From Carposina sasakii (Eukaryota; Arthropoda; Insecta; Lepidoptera; Carposinidae): 64,000 bases of DNA. Position numbers and translations under genes: made by a program. A model generated the notes under the pieces. The model saw only the letters and a list, made by a program, of their open reading frames with translations. It had not been told where the DNA came from and ran no database searches. Shown here piece after piece: positions 36,776 through 48,600 of this stretch. The stretch covers positions 6,758,001 through 6,822,000 of the forward strand of contig CP053148.1 in NCBI GenBank assembly GCA_014607495.2, in the 5' to 3' direction. Every line of letters begins with the position of its first letter. Position 1 is the first letter of the stretch.

Positions 36776-37548
36776 GAGTCATCATCATCATTTACAGCCC
36801 TGAGAAGTCCACTGTTGGACATAGGCCTCCCCTAACAACCTCCACTCCGACCGGTCGGAAGCAGCCTGCATCCAACCGACGCCCGCAACCTTGACCAGGT
36901 CATCCGTCCACCTCGCGGGTGGCCTTCCCACGCTGCGCTTGCCGATACGTGGTATCCACTCTAGAACTTTCCGACTCCATCGGCCATCAGTTCTTCGAGC
37001 TATGTGCCCTGCCCATTGCCACTTCAGCTTGCTGGACCGTTCAGCTATGTCGGTGATCTTTGTACGTCTGCGGATCTCCTCATTTCTGATTCGATCACGC
37101 AGAGAGATCCCAAGCATAGCTCTCTCCATCGCTCGCTGTGCGATCCTGAGCTTTTTTATGAGGCACATAGTTAGAGACCACGTCTCGGCACCGTAGGTCA
37201 TCACCGGCAGCACACACTGGTTGAATACCTTCGTCTTTAAGGACTGGGGTATCTTGGACACAAATAAGCTTCGTAGTTTCCCGAACGCTGCCCAGCCAAG
37301 TTGGATTCGCCGAGTTACCTCCTTCTCAAAGTTGGACTTACCTAGTTTGACCGTCTGTCCCAGGTAAACATACTCGTCAACAACTTCAAGCATCGAGCTC
37401 CCAACCAGTACAGGAGTGGGCGGCACATGGACGTTCGACATGATCTTCGTCTTGTCCATGTTCATCTTCAGGCCCACCTGTTGGGAGACTCGATTGAGGC
37501 CATCGAGCATTGTGCTTAGAATATGAATGTCGTCTGCGAACCGAAGCT
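36776..37548 (-). mobile_element. RTE-type LINE, 5'-truncated but with an open C-terminal frame
   Basis: Minus-strand coding is open for about 250 codons. It starts with IIKLRFADDIHIL (the RT catalytic FADD, 37548-37510). It continues with NMDKTKIM, EYVYLGQTVKLGK, RRIQLGWAAFGKLRSLF and VLPVMTYGAETWSLT, then AMERAMLGISLRDRIRNE, GRPPARWTDDL and WRLLGEAYVQQW before its stop. These are the C-terminal RT blocks of insect RTE proteins. The 3' end carries ATGATGATGATG (plus strand CATCATCATCAT at about 36781), the simple repeat tail usual for RTE elements. Truncation falls in RT motif C. With no stop codon or frameshift in this stretch it is much younger than the copy at 1540-2922. Confidence 0.9.
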
Positions 37549-39621
37549 TGATAATAAGTTTTATTTCAATATCTTAAGATATATTTAATGTAATTTTGAA
37601 CTGGATATGATTTTTGATTTTTGAATGAAACCTGCAATGGGCCGAGTGCCCTCAGCGCCAAGCACAGTAAATCGAAAAATAAATAGGGATGTTCAATATA
37701 AGTATATATGTATTTATATGTAAAGAAACATGGTATTGTTTCTTAGGTACTTTCGTCGCCGTCGGTAGGCTCAGTTGTAATGATAGTTCTTTGTAAATAT
37801 CATAGATGGCGCCATGGCTACGGTTGGTAATGTAGCTATTTGTCGTTGACAGTTGTCATTGGTTGCTATGGCAAAACTAACTGTTTATATTGAAATATTT
37901 TAATTTGGTTATTGTATTATAAAAAAAAATGTTTTAATTTAAAATACTTTAAATGTCGTTTCTCTATTTTGATAAATAAAACCAATTCTTATCCAAGTTT
38001 GTAGGTACATTAATATTATAGCATAGTCGTAACTTTCGGTACATATTATTGTAATATCTTTAGTTATGTACCTTCTTATTTTAATAAATCTCTATTTACA
38101 GAGCAACAAAATTTGAGTTTATTTTAATTTATACAAATCCAATTATATTACGAAATTGTGTTATAAGTATATCTCCATCAAACGCTTACATTTTCATCTA
38201 AATATCGTAACAGACAGAAGACAGAAAGAGTTACTTTGTAATTTTACAAGCTTTTATTTAACTTGCAATGTATACGTAAAGGGCACTAAGTGAAACCCCT
38301 CCGGTTTAATGGCACCCTAAACCTAATTGTAATTCTTTTAAAACAAAAAAAATCCTCTCTATATAAACAGAAGTATGTGCTGGAAAATTTTCGTTATACA
38401 TATTTTTAATTTACGCATCGAAACGTTAGATTTTGCTCGAAATAATTCAATCAGCTGATTTTTAATTCCTTTTTTCAAATTGGAGCCAATAGTCAGATAG
38501 TCAATGTTCCCTACTTCATGGCGAAGCTGGTGTTTACTCTTTGAGCTAAAAGTGAATGTCCACAACGAAGATACACTCTGATACTTTAATGGCCATCATC
38601 ATCTTCTTCCTGCCCTTATCCCATTGCATCGGATTTTCAACAGGCTGTTTTACAGTGCTTAACCACTTTTGGAACCCAGTGCCTTGTTACCGCACTATGT
38701 ACCATAACAACATGTTACATAGTGCGGTTAGAAATTCAAAGTTTTTTTCGTGATTTTTACGTAGAGATTAGTGGCAAAAGCTGGTTTGGTATAAATTAAT
38801 TCGGTCTTCTTGTAACAACGTGAGGACGGGTAGCACTCTGATCTTACAAATTGGGCGTTAGGGTGTTCCTACCCTACTTGGTACTTAGGAGTCGGTATCC
38901 TCATTTATCTCAATTTATTCCCACTGAATGTCTAGTATAAAGAACACCGTAGAGCTTACATAAAAGTGCACGCAGATACAAATACGTAACTAGAAGAAAA
39001 CTAGGTAAACTAAACTAATGTTTTGTGGTTTCATTATTTTACCAGTTTAGTTATATTCTTTGTCAATGGAAATTATTTTAAAATTTGCAACTATATGTAT
39101 CCAAATGAACATTTGTGTTACCATTTAACTAAACTAGATAATGAAGTTTGTAGCGCGTTGTTAGCCAATGGCCAAGTGAGTTGCTGTGCGCTTATTATTC
39201 AGTTATATAATATGTTCTTCTATTTTTCTTTTACTATGTACGGTAAAAGTATGCTTACTTTTACCAGTAAGACAAGCTTAGGCTTGTATTAAATTGCTCA
39301 CAGGAAGGCTTTATTTATTAACATGAATAGGCAAAAGAATATTGGTACATACATAATATTTCTACTTATCTAAGTCATAGAATCTTATTCCTCTATGCCT
39401 AAGTATAGGCTTTTGTAGAGCTTCATAAATATAACATTAATAACAATCTAGTCAATATGTTATTATTGAAATTCTTTCATTACCCATGTTACTCTGTATA
39501 GTTAGTTACTATTGTATCATGGGTAATATTTTTACCTATGATGGATCAATGAAATATGTAGGTATGTCAAGTTTCACTCTTTTTTTACTTATAAGTAAAA
39601 CTAAATTAGTATAAGTAAATT
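37549..39621. other. No gene recognised; minor repeats
   Basis: AT-rich. It includes a repeat at 38268-38350 (listed separately). There is also a 12-base perfect hairpin at 38690-38701/38716-38727 (CCGCACTATGTA and its reverse complement). The open frames at 38556-38753 and 39023-39292 show no known motif. Confidence 0.4.
38272..38350 (+). repeat. Short dispersed repeat, paired with 53632-53702
   Basis: TAAAGGGCACTAAGTGAAAC followed by CCCTCCGGTTTAATGGCACC and CTAAACCTAATTGTAATTC recurs almost unchanged at 53634. The shared segment is about 75 bases. Class unknown. Confidence 0.65.
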
Positions 39622-40377
39622 ACATACATATAATCACGCCTTTATCCCTTACGGGATATGCAGAGCACCAAGGGCCGATAGAACCACATGATGCCACTTC
39701 TGACCAATTTTGAGGGTATAGTTGAGATGTACAAGTTCGGTTAGTAGTGACAGGTGGTCAGCCCATCGCCTACAAAACACCAAGACCCTCTTGTCCCTCT
39801 ACTGACTTGTACAGTATGCCCGGGAAGAGAAGCAGCTGTAGTATTATACGTTTTTTTTTTAAATACTTGTCACAAAGTTACCGAACTTGTACATCTCAAC
39901 TATACCCTCAGAATTGGTCAGAAGTGGCACCATGTGGTTCTATCGGCCCTTGGTGCTCTGTCTACCCCGTAAGGGATAAAGGCGTGATTATACAGGTGAT
40001 TTTTGGTCGTCAACGTTTCCGAAAACTACGAAATCTCCCCATCATCACGATCATTTTTCTCCATGGAAGCATACCTGGTAAGTGTCTGGTTTCCAAAATA
40101 TTAGGGTCCAAAGTTGAGTAAATAGACTGCGTTTTTCTGCATAAATGCACATTGACGCATGTAGCAAGATTTTTTCACGAGGAATAATTAATATTTGTTT
40201 ATGAAAAAACTAGCATAAAGACTGGACATTATAAATTTCGCCCGATCAAGTAATTTAAAAAAAAAATCAAAAAAAAATTTACATCGTTTCCCAGCATTTT
40301 TTTGGCACAAACTTACTTTATTTGACGTAAAGAGTATGTACCCTTCGTTAAGAGTGGCGACGAAAATGTATGTATGT
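39622..40377. mobile_element. Fold-back element (arms ~130 bp) split near its right end by element A
   Basis: The left arm (39622-39752) runs from ACATACATATAATCACGCCT through GCACCAAGGGCCGATAGAAC to GTACAAGTTCGG. The right arm (39866-39992) is its reverse complement with few changes. The arm's final bases reappear after the element A insertion at 40369-40377. The spacer is about 113 bases. A partial arm of the same family occurs at 43745-43795, and a more diverged one at 25256. No protein is encoded. Confidence 0.75.
39993..40368 (-). mobile_element. Element A, copy 2
   Basis: 376 bases in reverse orientation. It begins CAGGTGATTTTTGGTCGTCA after TA (39991-39992) and ends before TA at 40369-40370. 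It carries the family core blocks (AGCATACCTGG, CCAAAATATTAGGGTCCAAA, CGAAGGGTAC in mirrored order, with some decay). It sits at the edge of the fold-back element and restores that element's expected terminal sequence if removed together with one TA. Confidence 0.82.
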
Positions 40378-40780
40378 CACAAAATCGCCTTTAGGCTCGT
40401 ATTGCAGCTGTCTTGGAGCAGGCGCACATAAAGATGTGGGTGTGTGGCGCTAAAACATCATTTCACAGCTACCCGGAGCGGGCAACCTGTAAAACGATGT
40501 TCTAGTACCTAACTCCCGCATAGTTCTGAAACCAGCCTAACATATCAAAGCGTCAGAGCCAACAAAGTTGAGAACGCAACGTCTCGCTGGAATTGTCCTC
40601 CGCTTGGGTACCAATGTTAATCCTTGTAATGAGTATAGTATGTTTATTAGTTGAGCCGTACTTTGTGATGATTTTGAGTTGTCGCTTCAGGATCTACTTA
40701 GTCTTCTTACTCTCCTTCTTGAGCTTCTCTCCTCTTTAGGGACTGCTCTTTTTCTATGCTTTCTCTCAAGGAAAGTTTTT
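40378..40780. repeat. Unclassified block, possible repeat
   Basis: Less AT-rich than its surroundings, with a pyrimidine-rich end (GAGCTTCTCTCCTCTTTAGG at about 40721) that resembles TCCTCTCCTCTTTAGTAGTG at 61400. No coding content was recognised. A shared, diverged repeat is the likeliest explanation. Confidence 0.35.
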
Positions 40781-41712
40781 TTTTATGTTCATTAAAATTT
40801 CGTTCTAAATTAAATTAAAAGTTCGTTTGTCTTCGCTCACTTAAGTTTAATTCACCTATGACTTATATTTTATTTTATCCTATGTATAATATCATTCATT
40901 TCATTACCAACAGATAGATTAGTAAAGCTATTAACTATATACCTAAAACAAATAAATTTAAAAAATGTAATCCAAAACATATAGGTACAGTACATCGCCT
41001 ATTCAGATATGTCTTTACATCTATAAAAGGGATTCCAAGTTCGAACATGGAACAAATATGGCCGAAATTAAAATACGAGTTTGTACGTTTTCATTGCACC
41101 AAATGAGAAACGTTTATTAACTTCGTGCATACTTACATGTATACCCATATGTGTATTTATAGGTAACATGAAAGGGACATATTTAATTGACAATGAACAT
41201 TTTAACGACTAGAAATGTCAATTACTTACTAATTTATTTTTAACATTTTTGCTCATAAAGAAGTACTTACACCGCACCGATTTTAGATAAGTAATTGAAC
41301 TTTTTACCCACATCCACATTGTTGACGTTTAAAACTATGCATAATGGATTTTCATACTTACTTTACCGCACTAAGACTTGTGCTACGAGTTAATAGAAAT
41401 TGTCTTAAAAATATAACGACAATGGAATTGATGAATTATGGGATATAAATAAAAATATTACAAAATTGGTTCGGATTTTTAAATATTTATTAATTAATAT
41501 TTATTTAGGATTATTTAATTATTAGGTATATCTGAAAAATTAAATTAATTTTCATTGGTAGGATATTGTTATTTATTATATCTATTGTCCTTATTTTCGC
41601 CTAGCAAAAAAAAACACTAATGTAAACAAAGACTGCCTAAGATTTTTCAACATATTACTAAATATATTTTTGGTTTTTATATTTATTATTTTATATATTT
41701 AAATTAATTGTT
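40781..41712. other. No gene recognised
   Basis: Very AT-rich, no supported feature. Confidence 0.45.
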
Positions 41713-41719
41713 TTAAAAA

Positions 41720-42020
41720 TCCGTATGACACACATCTTGACTTACTTGCCTTATATTCCTGTGTCCCCTAGCTGGGGCAGGGGCCTCCACAGATGTCCGC
41801 CATCCCGTTCGGTTCTGAGCGTCACGTTTTATTTCGTTCCAGGTCTTTCCTATTTTCCACGTTTGCGCTTCCCTTGGGGGTTCCAATCCAGGGCTTGTCT
41901 CGGTATGTGGTTTTCCTCCCTTCGAAGCGTGTGGCTGATCCAGTTCCACTTGCGTTTATTCTGCTGGTCGATTCGGGTCTCACCGCAGCGTTCCCACAGC
42001 TCTATATTTTCTCGGGCTAC
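41720..42020 (-). mobile_element. Decayed LINE C-terminal fragment
   Basis: On the minus strand, blocks reading KWNWISHTLRREENHIPRQA then LDWNPQGKRKRG, followed after frameshifts by TWNEIKRDAQNRTGWR, match the common C-terminus of insect LINE proteins (RW-x-GHTLRR-x(2-4)-HI-x-RQALDWNPQGKRKRGRP). At least one frameshift and a stop break it. Only about 100 codons survive. Confidence 0.75.
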
Positions 42021-42559
42021 ACACGTGAGCTTTGGTATTTATCGCATAGGTGTGCGTAACTACCAACTTAGCTCACTTATTATCATAATGTACCTACTAT
42101 TGGAATTGACTGCAGTTGCCTCAAAATTAATTTATTGATCCATTTGTATGTTCGTGTTGAACGAAAAACATTCAAGGAGCCCTGCATAATATATATTATG
42201 TATTTATAAAAAAAACACGGTGCCTACTTTATAATACGAGTCCTTACTTAGTCCTTGTTTATACCGGAATGACGCCAGTACTGCTTATTTCAATAAATTT
42301 CTAATAATTTATGGCATTTCAAATAGAATAACTGCATAAAAAATTATATTAGTATAAACCAATGTAGAAATTTAAGCCATAAAAAATCATGCTTCTGCTA
42401 AAATTTTCTGTTCCCTACAAAAGTGAAATGTACATTAAAGAATTAACTTATGAGCGGGTATAGGTACTGCTAGAAAAAATCCAGCTTTCACCCGCACGCT
42501 TCACAACCCCCGCACTTATTCGAATAGGTTCTTGGAACAAAAAATAAACAATTTTTGGT
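42021..42559. other. No gene recognised
   Basis: AT-rich, no supported feature. Confidence 0.4.
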
Positions 42560-42768
42560 GATTCTGCTAATATTATAAACGCGAAAGTTTGTAAGTATGG
42601 ATGAATGGATGGAGACGATTTTTATTAAATTTGGTACGGAGTTATCTGACGCCCTGGATTAATACATATGCTTTTTTAACCCGGGAAAATAGTTTTATCC
42701 CGGATAAATTCGACATTTTTTTTTCAGTCCACGCGGAAGTCACGATCGTCCACTACTGGTGAATAAAT
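42560..42768 (-). repeat. Family B-related repeat, minus-strand copy
   Basis: Read on the minus strand it begins AGTAGTGGACGATCGTGACT and continues with TCCGCGTGGACTG, AATTTATCCGGGATAAAAC and CCCGGGTTAAAAAAGC. It ends toward CTTTCGCGTTTATAATATTA. The head matches family B but the tail is a different one (TTATAATATTAGCAG), so it is a related subfamily. Confidence 0.65.
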
Positions 42769-44460
42769 ATCAAACTTGTATTTTTTCTTTAGAGACCAAC
42801 CGATTGTAATGGTGAATTATCTTTATTGTATATGTGTAACTGGTAATCTGTATAATCCTGTATTGTATACCATACCTAGGCAATGTATATAATATCTAAA
42901 ACGTGTAGGTAATGTATGAAATATTATTTAATTTATACTTTGTCTAGGTATACAATATCGAATTCGCAGCCAGTATTGTATGTAAAAGACGAGCTTCCGA
43001 AGCTATTTAACGGCCAATTTCAATACGAGAGGTCAAAAACAATCTTGGATTCTTATATTCCTAATTTTGTATGAAAACAATTAAAGATTAAATCAATGAT
43101 ATGCAAAAAATCTGTCACGATAAGTCATAGAAATTGGCGTTAGGAGGTCTATTAAATAGCTGCTGGATACCTATGCTAAAAATCTATAAATAAAATAATC
43201 TAATCTTCCGTTTTTTCTACCATACATACGGTTAGGTCAGAAGTTATTTATATAAAAGACATATGTATATGTCTTTAAAATGTTTTAATTTTTTATCATG
43301 ATTTTATCATTGTTGACGAAATATAATGCCTATTTTATCAAAAACATAAATGTGAAAATGAGAGCCAAGTTCCAACGACAAAAGAAGTGATATCTAAATT
43401 GATGCCAAGTTTAATAGTCAGTCCTGAAATTTATTTACAACAACATAAAATATAATTTCTACTTTTTGTACATACATACAAAAATATTAGTACCTAAGTA
43501 ATAATATATAATAATTCATAATAAAAGAAGCAGCTCCAACAGTCGAAACAAAAGAATCATGCACGCTCGCTCAATCGATACTTTTCAATCAGAGCGAGCA
43601 GTAAGGAAAGAACTCCCTTTGGAGCGCTAGTGAGTGTACATACAATATCATACCAGCCAGCCCGCCCAGCCACAAATTGTGGCCCACAACACAACATGCA
43701 TTTGAACTTTCCAGGTCATCTGGAACTGGGTTGGGATAATATATATATACATACATACATACATATAATCACGCCTTTATCCCTTATGGTGTAGGTATAT
43801 ATATAATAAAATTGACAATTTTTTGATGTTAACATCTAATCACCGTTTGAGAAGTGTTTATGAAATTTGGAACACATATCAATTTCGCAAGCCTTAATAT
43901 GTAAGCCAATTTCACAAGTTTACGTGAAACAGTTTCTGAATTATGAGGGTGTCGAAACTGGCTCCAAATGGTTCGTGTAAAATTATACACGGTGCTGCTC
44001 GCCAGTTCTGCTAGCTGGAACTTTGGCTCGACACGCTACCGCATGTCTAGATAATTCATTGTTTATCACTTGTAGCTTACTGCTGGTAAATTAATTTATA
44101 CAGTGAATGTTCTTTAATAGTGGGGTCCAACGTGAATGCATACATTAAGTAGAATAAAGAGTATCTCCTACTGGTGATGTAAAATGTATTGAGCTCATGT
44201 TAATGTATTATTGATTCCCTGAAAATGTAAAGTAAAATTGATATTCGTTTTCGTGTGCTACTTGCTCGGACAGATTTCATTAAGATGTGTTGACATTCTC
44301 GTTCGGATTTTTAGATTTTGTTTTGTATACGGCTAGCGGCGGTAAAACTTTTTGTACTTACTATTTAAATATTTCCGCGTTTTCAGATGGCCGAAAATGT
44401 GCAGGTATAATGTGTGTAATGAAACAATCTTCAATATAACGCTTTGTAGTAAAGGAGTCC
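42769..44460. other. No gene recognised; partial fold-back arm at 43745-43795
   Basis: Mostly AT-rich. At 43745-43795 a run of CATA units followed by TAATCACGCCTTTATCCCTT matches the start of the arm at 39622, then diverges. No coding exon was supported. Confidence 0.45.
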
Positions 44461-44545
44461 GGAAAGATCGACCTTCACCGATCTGATAACTCGATGAGAC
44501 ATATTTTTTATCAAATATAATTTATAAACAAATATGCCTAGTGTG

Positions 44546-44895
44546 ATCGAAAAGTGTTCATAGCTATTTTTAATTTCATTATTTAAATTAATTTTCTTTC
44601 ATCACCTGCATTTGCAGGAAAGCCTATATGATTGGTTTTGTAATTAAAATATCTCATCATCAATTTCGATTGGTTAACAGATCGGTGTAGTTACCTATAT
44701 TGACTTACATATTCACAATTCATATCCTCGCTAGGTAGCCATGCACAGAAATAAGTAGGCAAGCCTACCTAGGCATACTCTGTGTGTTAAAAACTATCAG
44801 TTGAGATTAAACTCAATCGGTTATCATAAGAGTGAAGGTGATGAAAGAAAATTTTCTTTAAATTAAAATAAAAATAGTTATGAACACTTTTTGAT
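44546..44895. mobile_element. MITE with ~60-bp terminal inverted repeats
   Basis: The left end AAAAGTGTTCATAGCTATTT leads into TTTTCTTTCATCACCT; the right end shows the mirrored AGGTGATGAAAGAAAATTTT and AAATAGTTATGAACACTTTT. About 350 bases in all, no coding capacity. It lies directly inside the left terminus of the larger element at 44461. Confidence 0.75.
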
Positions 44896-44899
44896 ACGC

Positions 44900-46540
44900 A
44901 AGTCATCAAAATTCAAAATCATTTATTCGACATGAAAGCATTAATAACTTGTTTGTCGATGGTCTTTTTATGTTACTTTCTATGTTCGCACCTCAAAATG
45001 AAACCGCTGCCAAACAAAAAAGGAGGTGAATTTAAACAACCCAAAAAAATAAATCGCAAAGCTTTTGCTTTGGCAACGGTCACCACCCCAAGGTGCGATT
45101 TGTTACGGTATGTCAGGCATAAGTCGGCGATTCGGGGCTTAATATATAGAAACCAATGTGGAGCTAATAAGAGTTAAGGTCGCCTAAAGACGAAATCCAG
45201 GAGAGCTGCTAGATAGTTCTCCTTTATGGCAAAACCAACATTAGGTCTGATACACCGCATGATTCTACTATTATTGTTACACTATTTCAGTGAAGTATCA
45301 TTGCTTGGAAGAAGAAATAGCAAGAAAGGTCCCAGCGACACAGTCAAAACTAAGTAACATATTAACAAAAGAATCTTACATTGGATTAGATATCAGATAA
45401 TCATAGTAACACTTAATTCACTTCATGTGTATAAATTCAATTATCATAACACAATTAAATTAAATTCATATAAATTACATACCCACTTACACAAAGTAAG
45501 TACAGGTCCATGTCAAATTCAAACTGTATAAATAAAAATAAAAATGTGTACACAGAGTACAAGTCAATGTCAAATAAGTATATACTAAACTAAACTATAA
45601 AATATAAAAAACAAAAATATTGTGTACAATAGTACAAGTCGTAGTGGCAACGTGGCATTCAGAAAAATATATAATACCTATAGCTGGTAATAACATTAGA
45701 ATAAAGAAGTCACGCATGATACACTATAGCGCTTCTGGTCACATTCACCAACACATATTAACTATACCTACTAAACTAAATATAAAAGTAAAACATAGAC
45801 TGCGTAACTTGGGGATGCTAGAACAATTCACTTCCATGGCTCGCTATCATTTAAATATGCAAATATTGTATAATATTCTTTCATGCAAAGTTTTTTCTTC
45901 ACAATGTTTTTAAATTTACAGATAGGTAGCCCTTTGAGTATATCTGGAAGCTTGTTGTAGAAAAGTATACATTGACCCATGAATGATATACTGACTTTGC
46001 GGAGACGGGACATATGAGCAACAAGTCTGTTCTTACGAGTACCTCTTGTATTTATTTTGTGCACATCAGACATTTTATTAAATTTATCTAAATTCTTATG
46101 AACATATAATAAAATTTTATAAATATAATTCGAAGCTAAAGTAATTATATTCAATTCTTAAAATTTCTCACGTAATGTGATCATGGACCCTAAGTTTAGA
46201 ATTGCACGGGCAGCTCTTTTTTGTAAGATAAATTTAACTCCCAATCAGCTGCGCTTTCCCATAATAAAATACCGTATGTCATTATACTATGGAAATAGCT
46301 AAAATAAACAATTCTAGCAGTCTCGACATCTGTCAGTAGACGAATTCTCTTAACTGCATAGGCTGCAGAACTAAGTTTCTTACTTAGTTTTTCAATGTGA
46401 GGACCCCATTGTAATTTGGCATCCAAAGTTAAGCCCAAGAAAACAGTCGAATCCACTTGATCCAGTCTCTCGTCGCCTATGTAAACATCAGTTCTAACTT
46501 GTTTCACGTTGGGAATAGAAAATTTTATTAATTTCGTTTT
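44900..46540 (-). mobile_element. Jockey/CR1-like LINE, 5'-truncated
   Basis: On the minus strand, blocks VDSTVFLGLTLDAKLQWGPH, IVYFSYFHSIMTYGILLWES and later LRKVSISFMGQCILFYNKLP DILK are the post-RT region and C-terminus of a jockey-like ORF2 (46507-45828). The part at 44900-45180 is its 3' untranslated end; a second copy of that end is at 56255-56470. There is no start, endonuclease or catalytic YADD part, so the copy is 5'-truncated. Confidence 0.78.
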
Positions 46541-46646
46541 CCTATGCGTATTTGTGCGTATTTATCATATGCATATTTGTTTATACATTATATTTGTTAA
46601 GTAATATGTCTCATCGAGTTATCAGATCGGTGAAGGTACATCTTTC

Positions 46647-47413
46647 ACATTTCTTAGACTATTGCAAGACCCTTAGACTGAATATAACGCCCAATCGTTA
46701 GGTTCAAATGAAATAAACAGAGCCTCTGGGTACGGCATTGAAACTCTTTAAAAATTTATCACCGCTGCTATATCTAAATCTATTACAAAATTCGCTGGTG
46801 ACAAGTTTATATTTTAATGTACTTACATAATTACCCCTTTAAAATTTCGAAAAATATTAAATAAGATTTTTGAGTTCAATGTGATAAAGTCATTCAAATC
46901 GTACTTAGACATGAATAGAATAAATACCTAGCATCGGCGAAATGTTCATCAGCGAATATTTTTTTCGGTAAATCAACCATTGTTGGTGAAACGTGCCTTT
47001 GCAGTCGTCGGCGAAACGTTTTAATAAATAACGCATGACACATGATCAACACAATTGATAAAATATTTCATTTATTCTATAAGTACATACCTCGTCCATA
47101 ACCTGCCCTTGCCCTAGTCAATATCATGAATATTAAAGGTATTAAAAGTGAAACATGCATCATTGCGTTAAAATCATTTAGAGCAATCGCAAATTGAAAT
47201 TTAAGTCATTAAATTTAACTATTGTAGTTGTAATAATTTTAGTAACAATCAACATAAATTATTATTATTATCATACACGATTGATGAATTACAGTCATAA
47301 ACTTAGTATTATAGCCTCTCAGGCTGTACGCCCTATGCGTACTCGGCGGCTGCCTGCCAGATACCGGGATTAGGTATAGGGCCTCTTTTGTAAACTTCTT
47401 CCTTCTTTTCTTT
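46647..47413. other. No gene recognised
   Basis: AT-rich, no supported feature. Confidence 0.4.
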
Positions 47414-47689
47414 TTAACCGACTTCAAAAAAAGGAGGAGGTTCTCAATTCATCTGTACGTATAATATTTTTTTTAATGTATGTTCACCGATATTTCCGTC
47501 AATTATAGACGGATTTCAAAAATTTTTTTTGGTTGGATAGAGTTCACTTCTGAGGTGGTCCCATTTTCACCAGGTCAGGATCTGATGATGGGATCCAGGA
47601 GAAATCTAGCGCAACCACCGAAAATTGTATGCTCGTATGGTGCTTTTGTTACGTAATCATGTCTTACTCAGGTATATGCTTCAGGGTGT

Positions 47690-48100
47690 CAACATCTAAT
47701 GCTGCTGTGCTGATGATGAAGCTACAGAACTCCTTAACGGTTAGGAGTTGGGATACAGTACTGCAATTGGTCAATGGAAACTATTTAGTAGTATGTAGGG
47801 CTAACGTGTTACTTGAATCAACATCTGATGCTGCTGTGCTGATGATGAAGCTACAGAACTCCTTAACGGTTAGGAGTTGGGAGACAGTACAGCAATTGGT
47901 CGATGAAAACTATTTAGTAGTGTGTAGGGCTAACTTGTTGCTTGTGAGGTATACTTGAATCAATATCTGATGCTGCTGTGCTGATGGTCAAGCTACAGAA
48001 CTCCTTAACGGTTAGGAGTTAGGGGACAGTACTGCAATTGGTCGATGGAAACTATGGAAACTATCTGTATATAAAATATATGTAGGGCTAACGTGATACT
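47690..48100 (+). repeat. Three tandem ~130-140-bp units
   Basis: The block GCTGCTGTGCTGATGATGAA and GCTACAGAACTCCTTAACGG begins at 47701, 47830 and 47972, so the unit spacing is 129 and 142 bases. The extra bases in the second unit are a GTGAGGTATACTT-like insertion near 47943. The first two units lie in one open frame (47629-47958) giving repeated VLMMKLQNSLTVRSW. This follows from the repeat and is not evidence of a gene. Confidence 0.85.
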
Positions 48101-48152
48101 TATACGGGTAGGTACTACTCCTGAGATGGTAACGATGAAATCCTTAAGTATA

Positions 48153-48543
48153 CAGTGTGTTTTTTCGTTGCCACCCTTAACTAAGGGTACGTACTCTATA
48201 CATCAAATATAGTAAATTAATGAAAAAAAAAATGCTGAGAAACGATGTAAATTTTTTTTGAAACAATTTTTTTATTAGGTACTTGATCGGAGAAATGTAT
48301 AGTGTCCAGTGTTTATGCTAGTTTTTTTCATAGACAGATATTAATTATTTCTCGTGAAAAATCTTGCTACGCGCGTCTATGTTTCTGCATTCATGCAGAA
48401 AAACGCAGTCTATTTACTCAACTTTGGACCCTAATATTTTGAAAACCAGACACTTCCCAGGTATGCTTCCAAGGAGAAAAATGATCGTGATGATGAGGAG
48501 ATTACGTAGTTTTCGGGAACGTTGACGACCAAAAATAACCATG
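48153..48543 (+). mobile_element. Element A, copy 3
   Basis: 391 bases, beginning CAGTGTGTTTTTTCGTTGCC after TA (48151-48152) and ending AATAACCATG before TA (48544-48545). It holds all family core blocks, plus a short local duplication (TTTCTGCATTCATGCAG) that makes it longer than the others. Confidence 0.82.
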
Positions 48544-48600
48544 TATAAACTAGCATCTATTTAAGTCCACAACGCATTAACACAACTAAAAATCGAGAAA

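Larger units (their letters stand above)
44461..46646. mobile_element. DNA element with ~77-bp terminal inverted repeats carrying nested insertions
   Basis: The left end (44461-44537) contains ACCTTCACCGATCTGATAAC followed by TCGATGAGACATAT. The right end (46569-46646) is its reverse complement, including ATATGTCTCATCGAGTTATC and AGATCGGTGAAGGT. Similarity continues inward through AAATATAAT and TATAAACAAATATGC. The interior is made up largely of two other elements: an inverted-repeat MITE (44546-44895) and a minus-strand LINE (about 44900-46540). The original interior must have been short. Target duplication was not clear, so the superfamily is open. Confidence 0.65.
47414..48600 (+). repeat. 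AACCGACTTC-type repeat with internal minisatellite
   Basis: It starts TTAACCGACTTCAAAAAAAG then GAGGAGGTTCTCAATTC, a head seen in many lepidopteran dispersed repeats. It contains three tandem units (next entry) and is interrupted by element A copy 3 at 48153. The right boundary is approximate, adjoining the fold-back element at 48601. Confidence 0.55.

Noticed and set aside
39747..40121. 124-codon frame ending in FLHGSIPGKCLVSKILGSKVE-like residues
   Set aside because: It joins fold-back element sequence to element A sequence across their insertion junction, so it cannot be an ancestral gene.
44932..45177. 81-codon frame with a hydrophobic, signal-like start (MKALITCLSMVFLCYFLC)
   Set aside because: The same sequence recurs at 56284 with the frame broken, and it lies in the 3' untranslated end of a minus-strand LINE.
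47629..47958. 109-codon plus-strand frame with repeated VLMMKLQNSLTVRSW
   Set aside because: The repetition comes from the tandem DNA units; the third unit breaks the frame and the block is part of a dispersed repeat.
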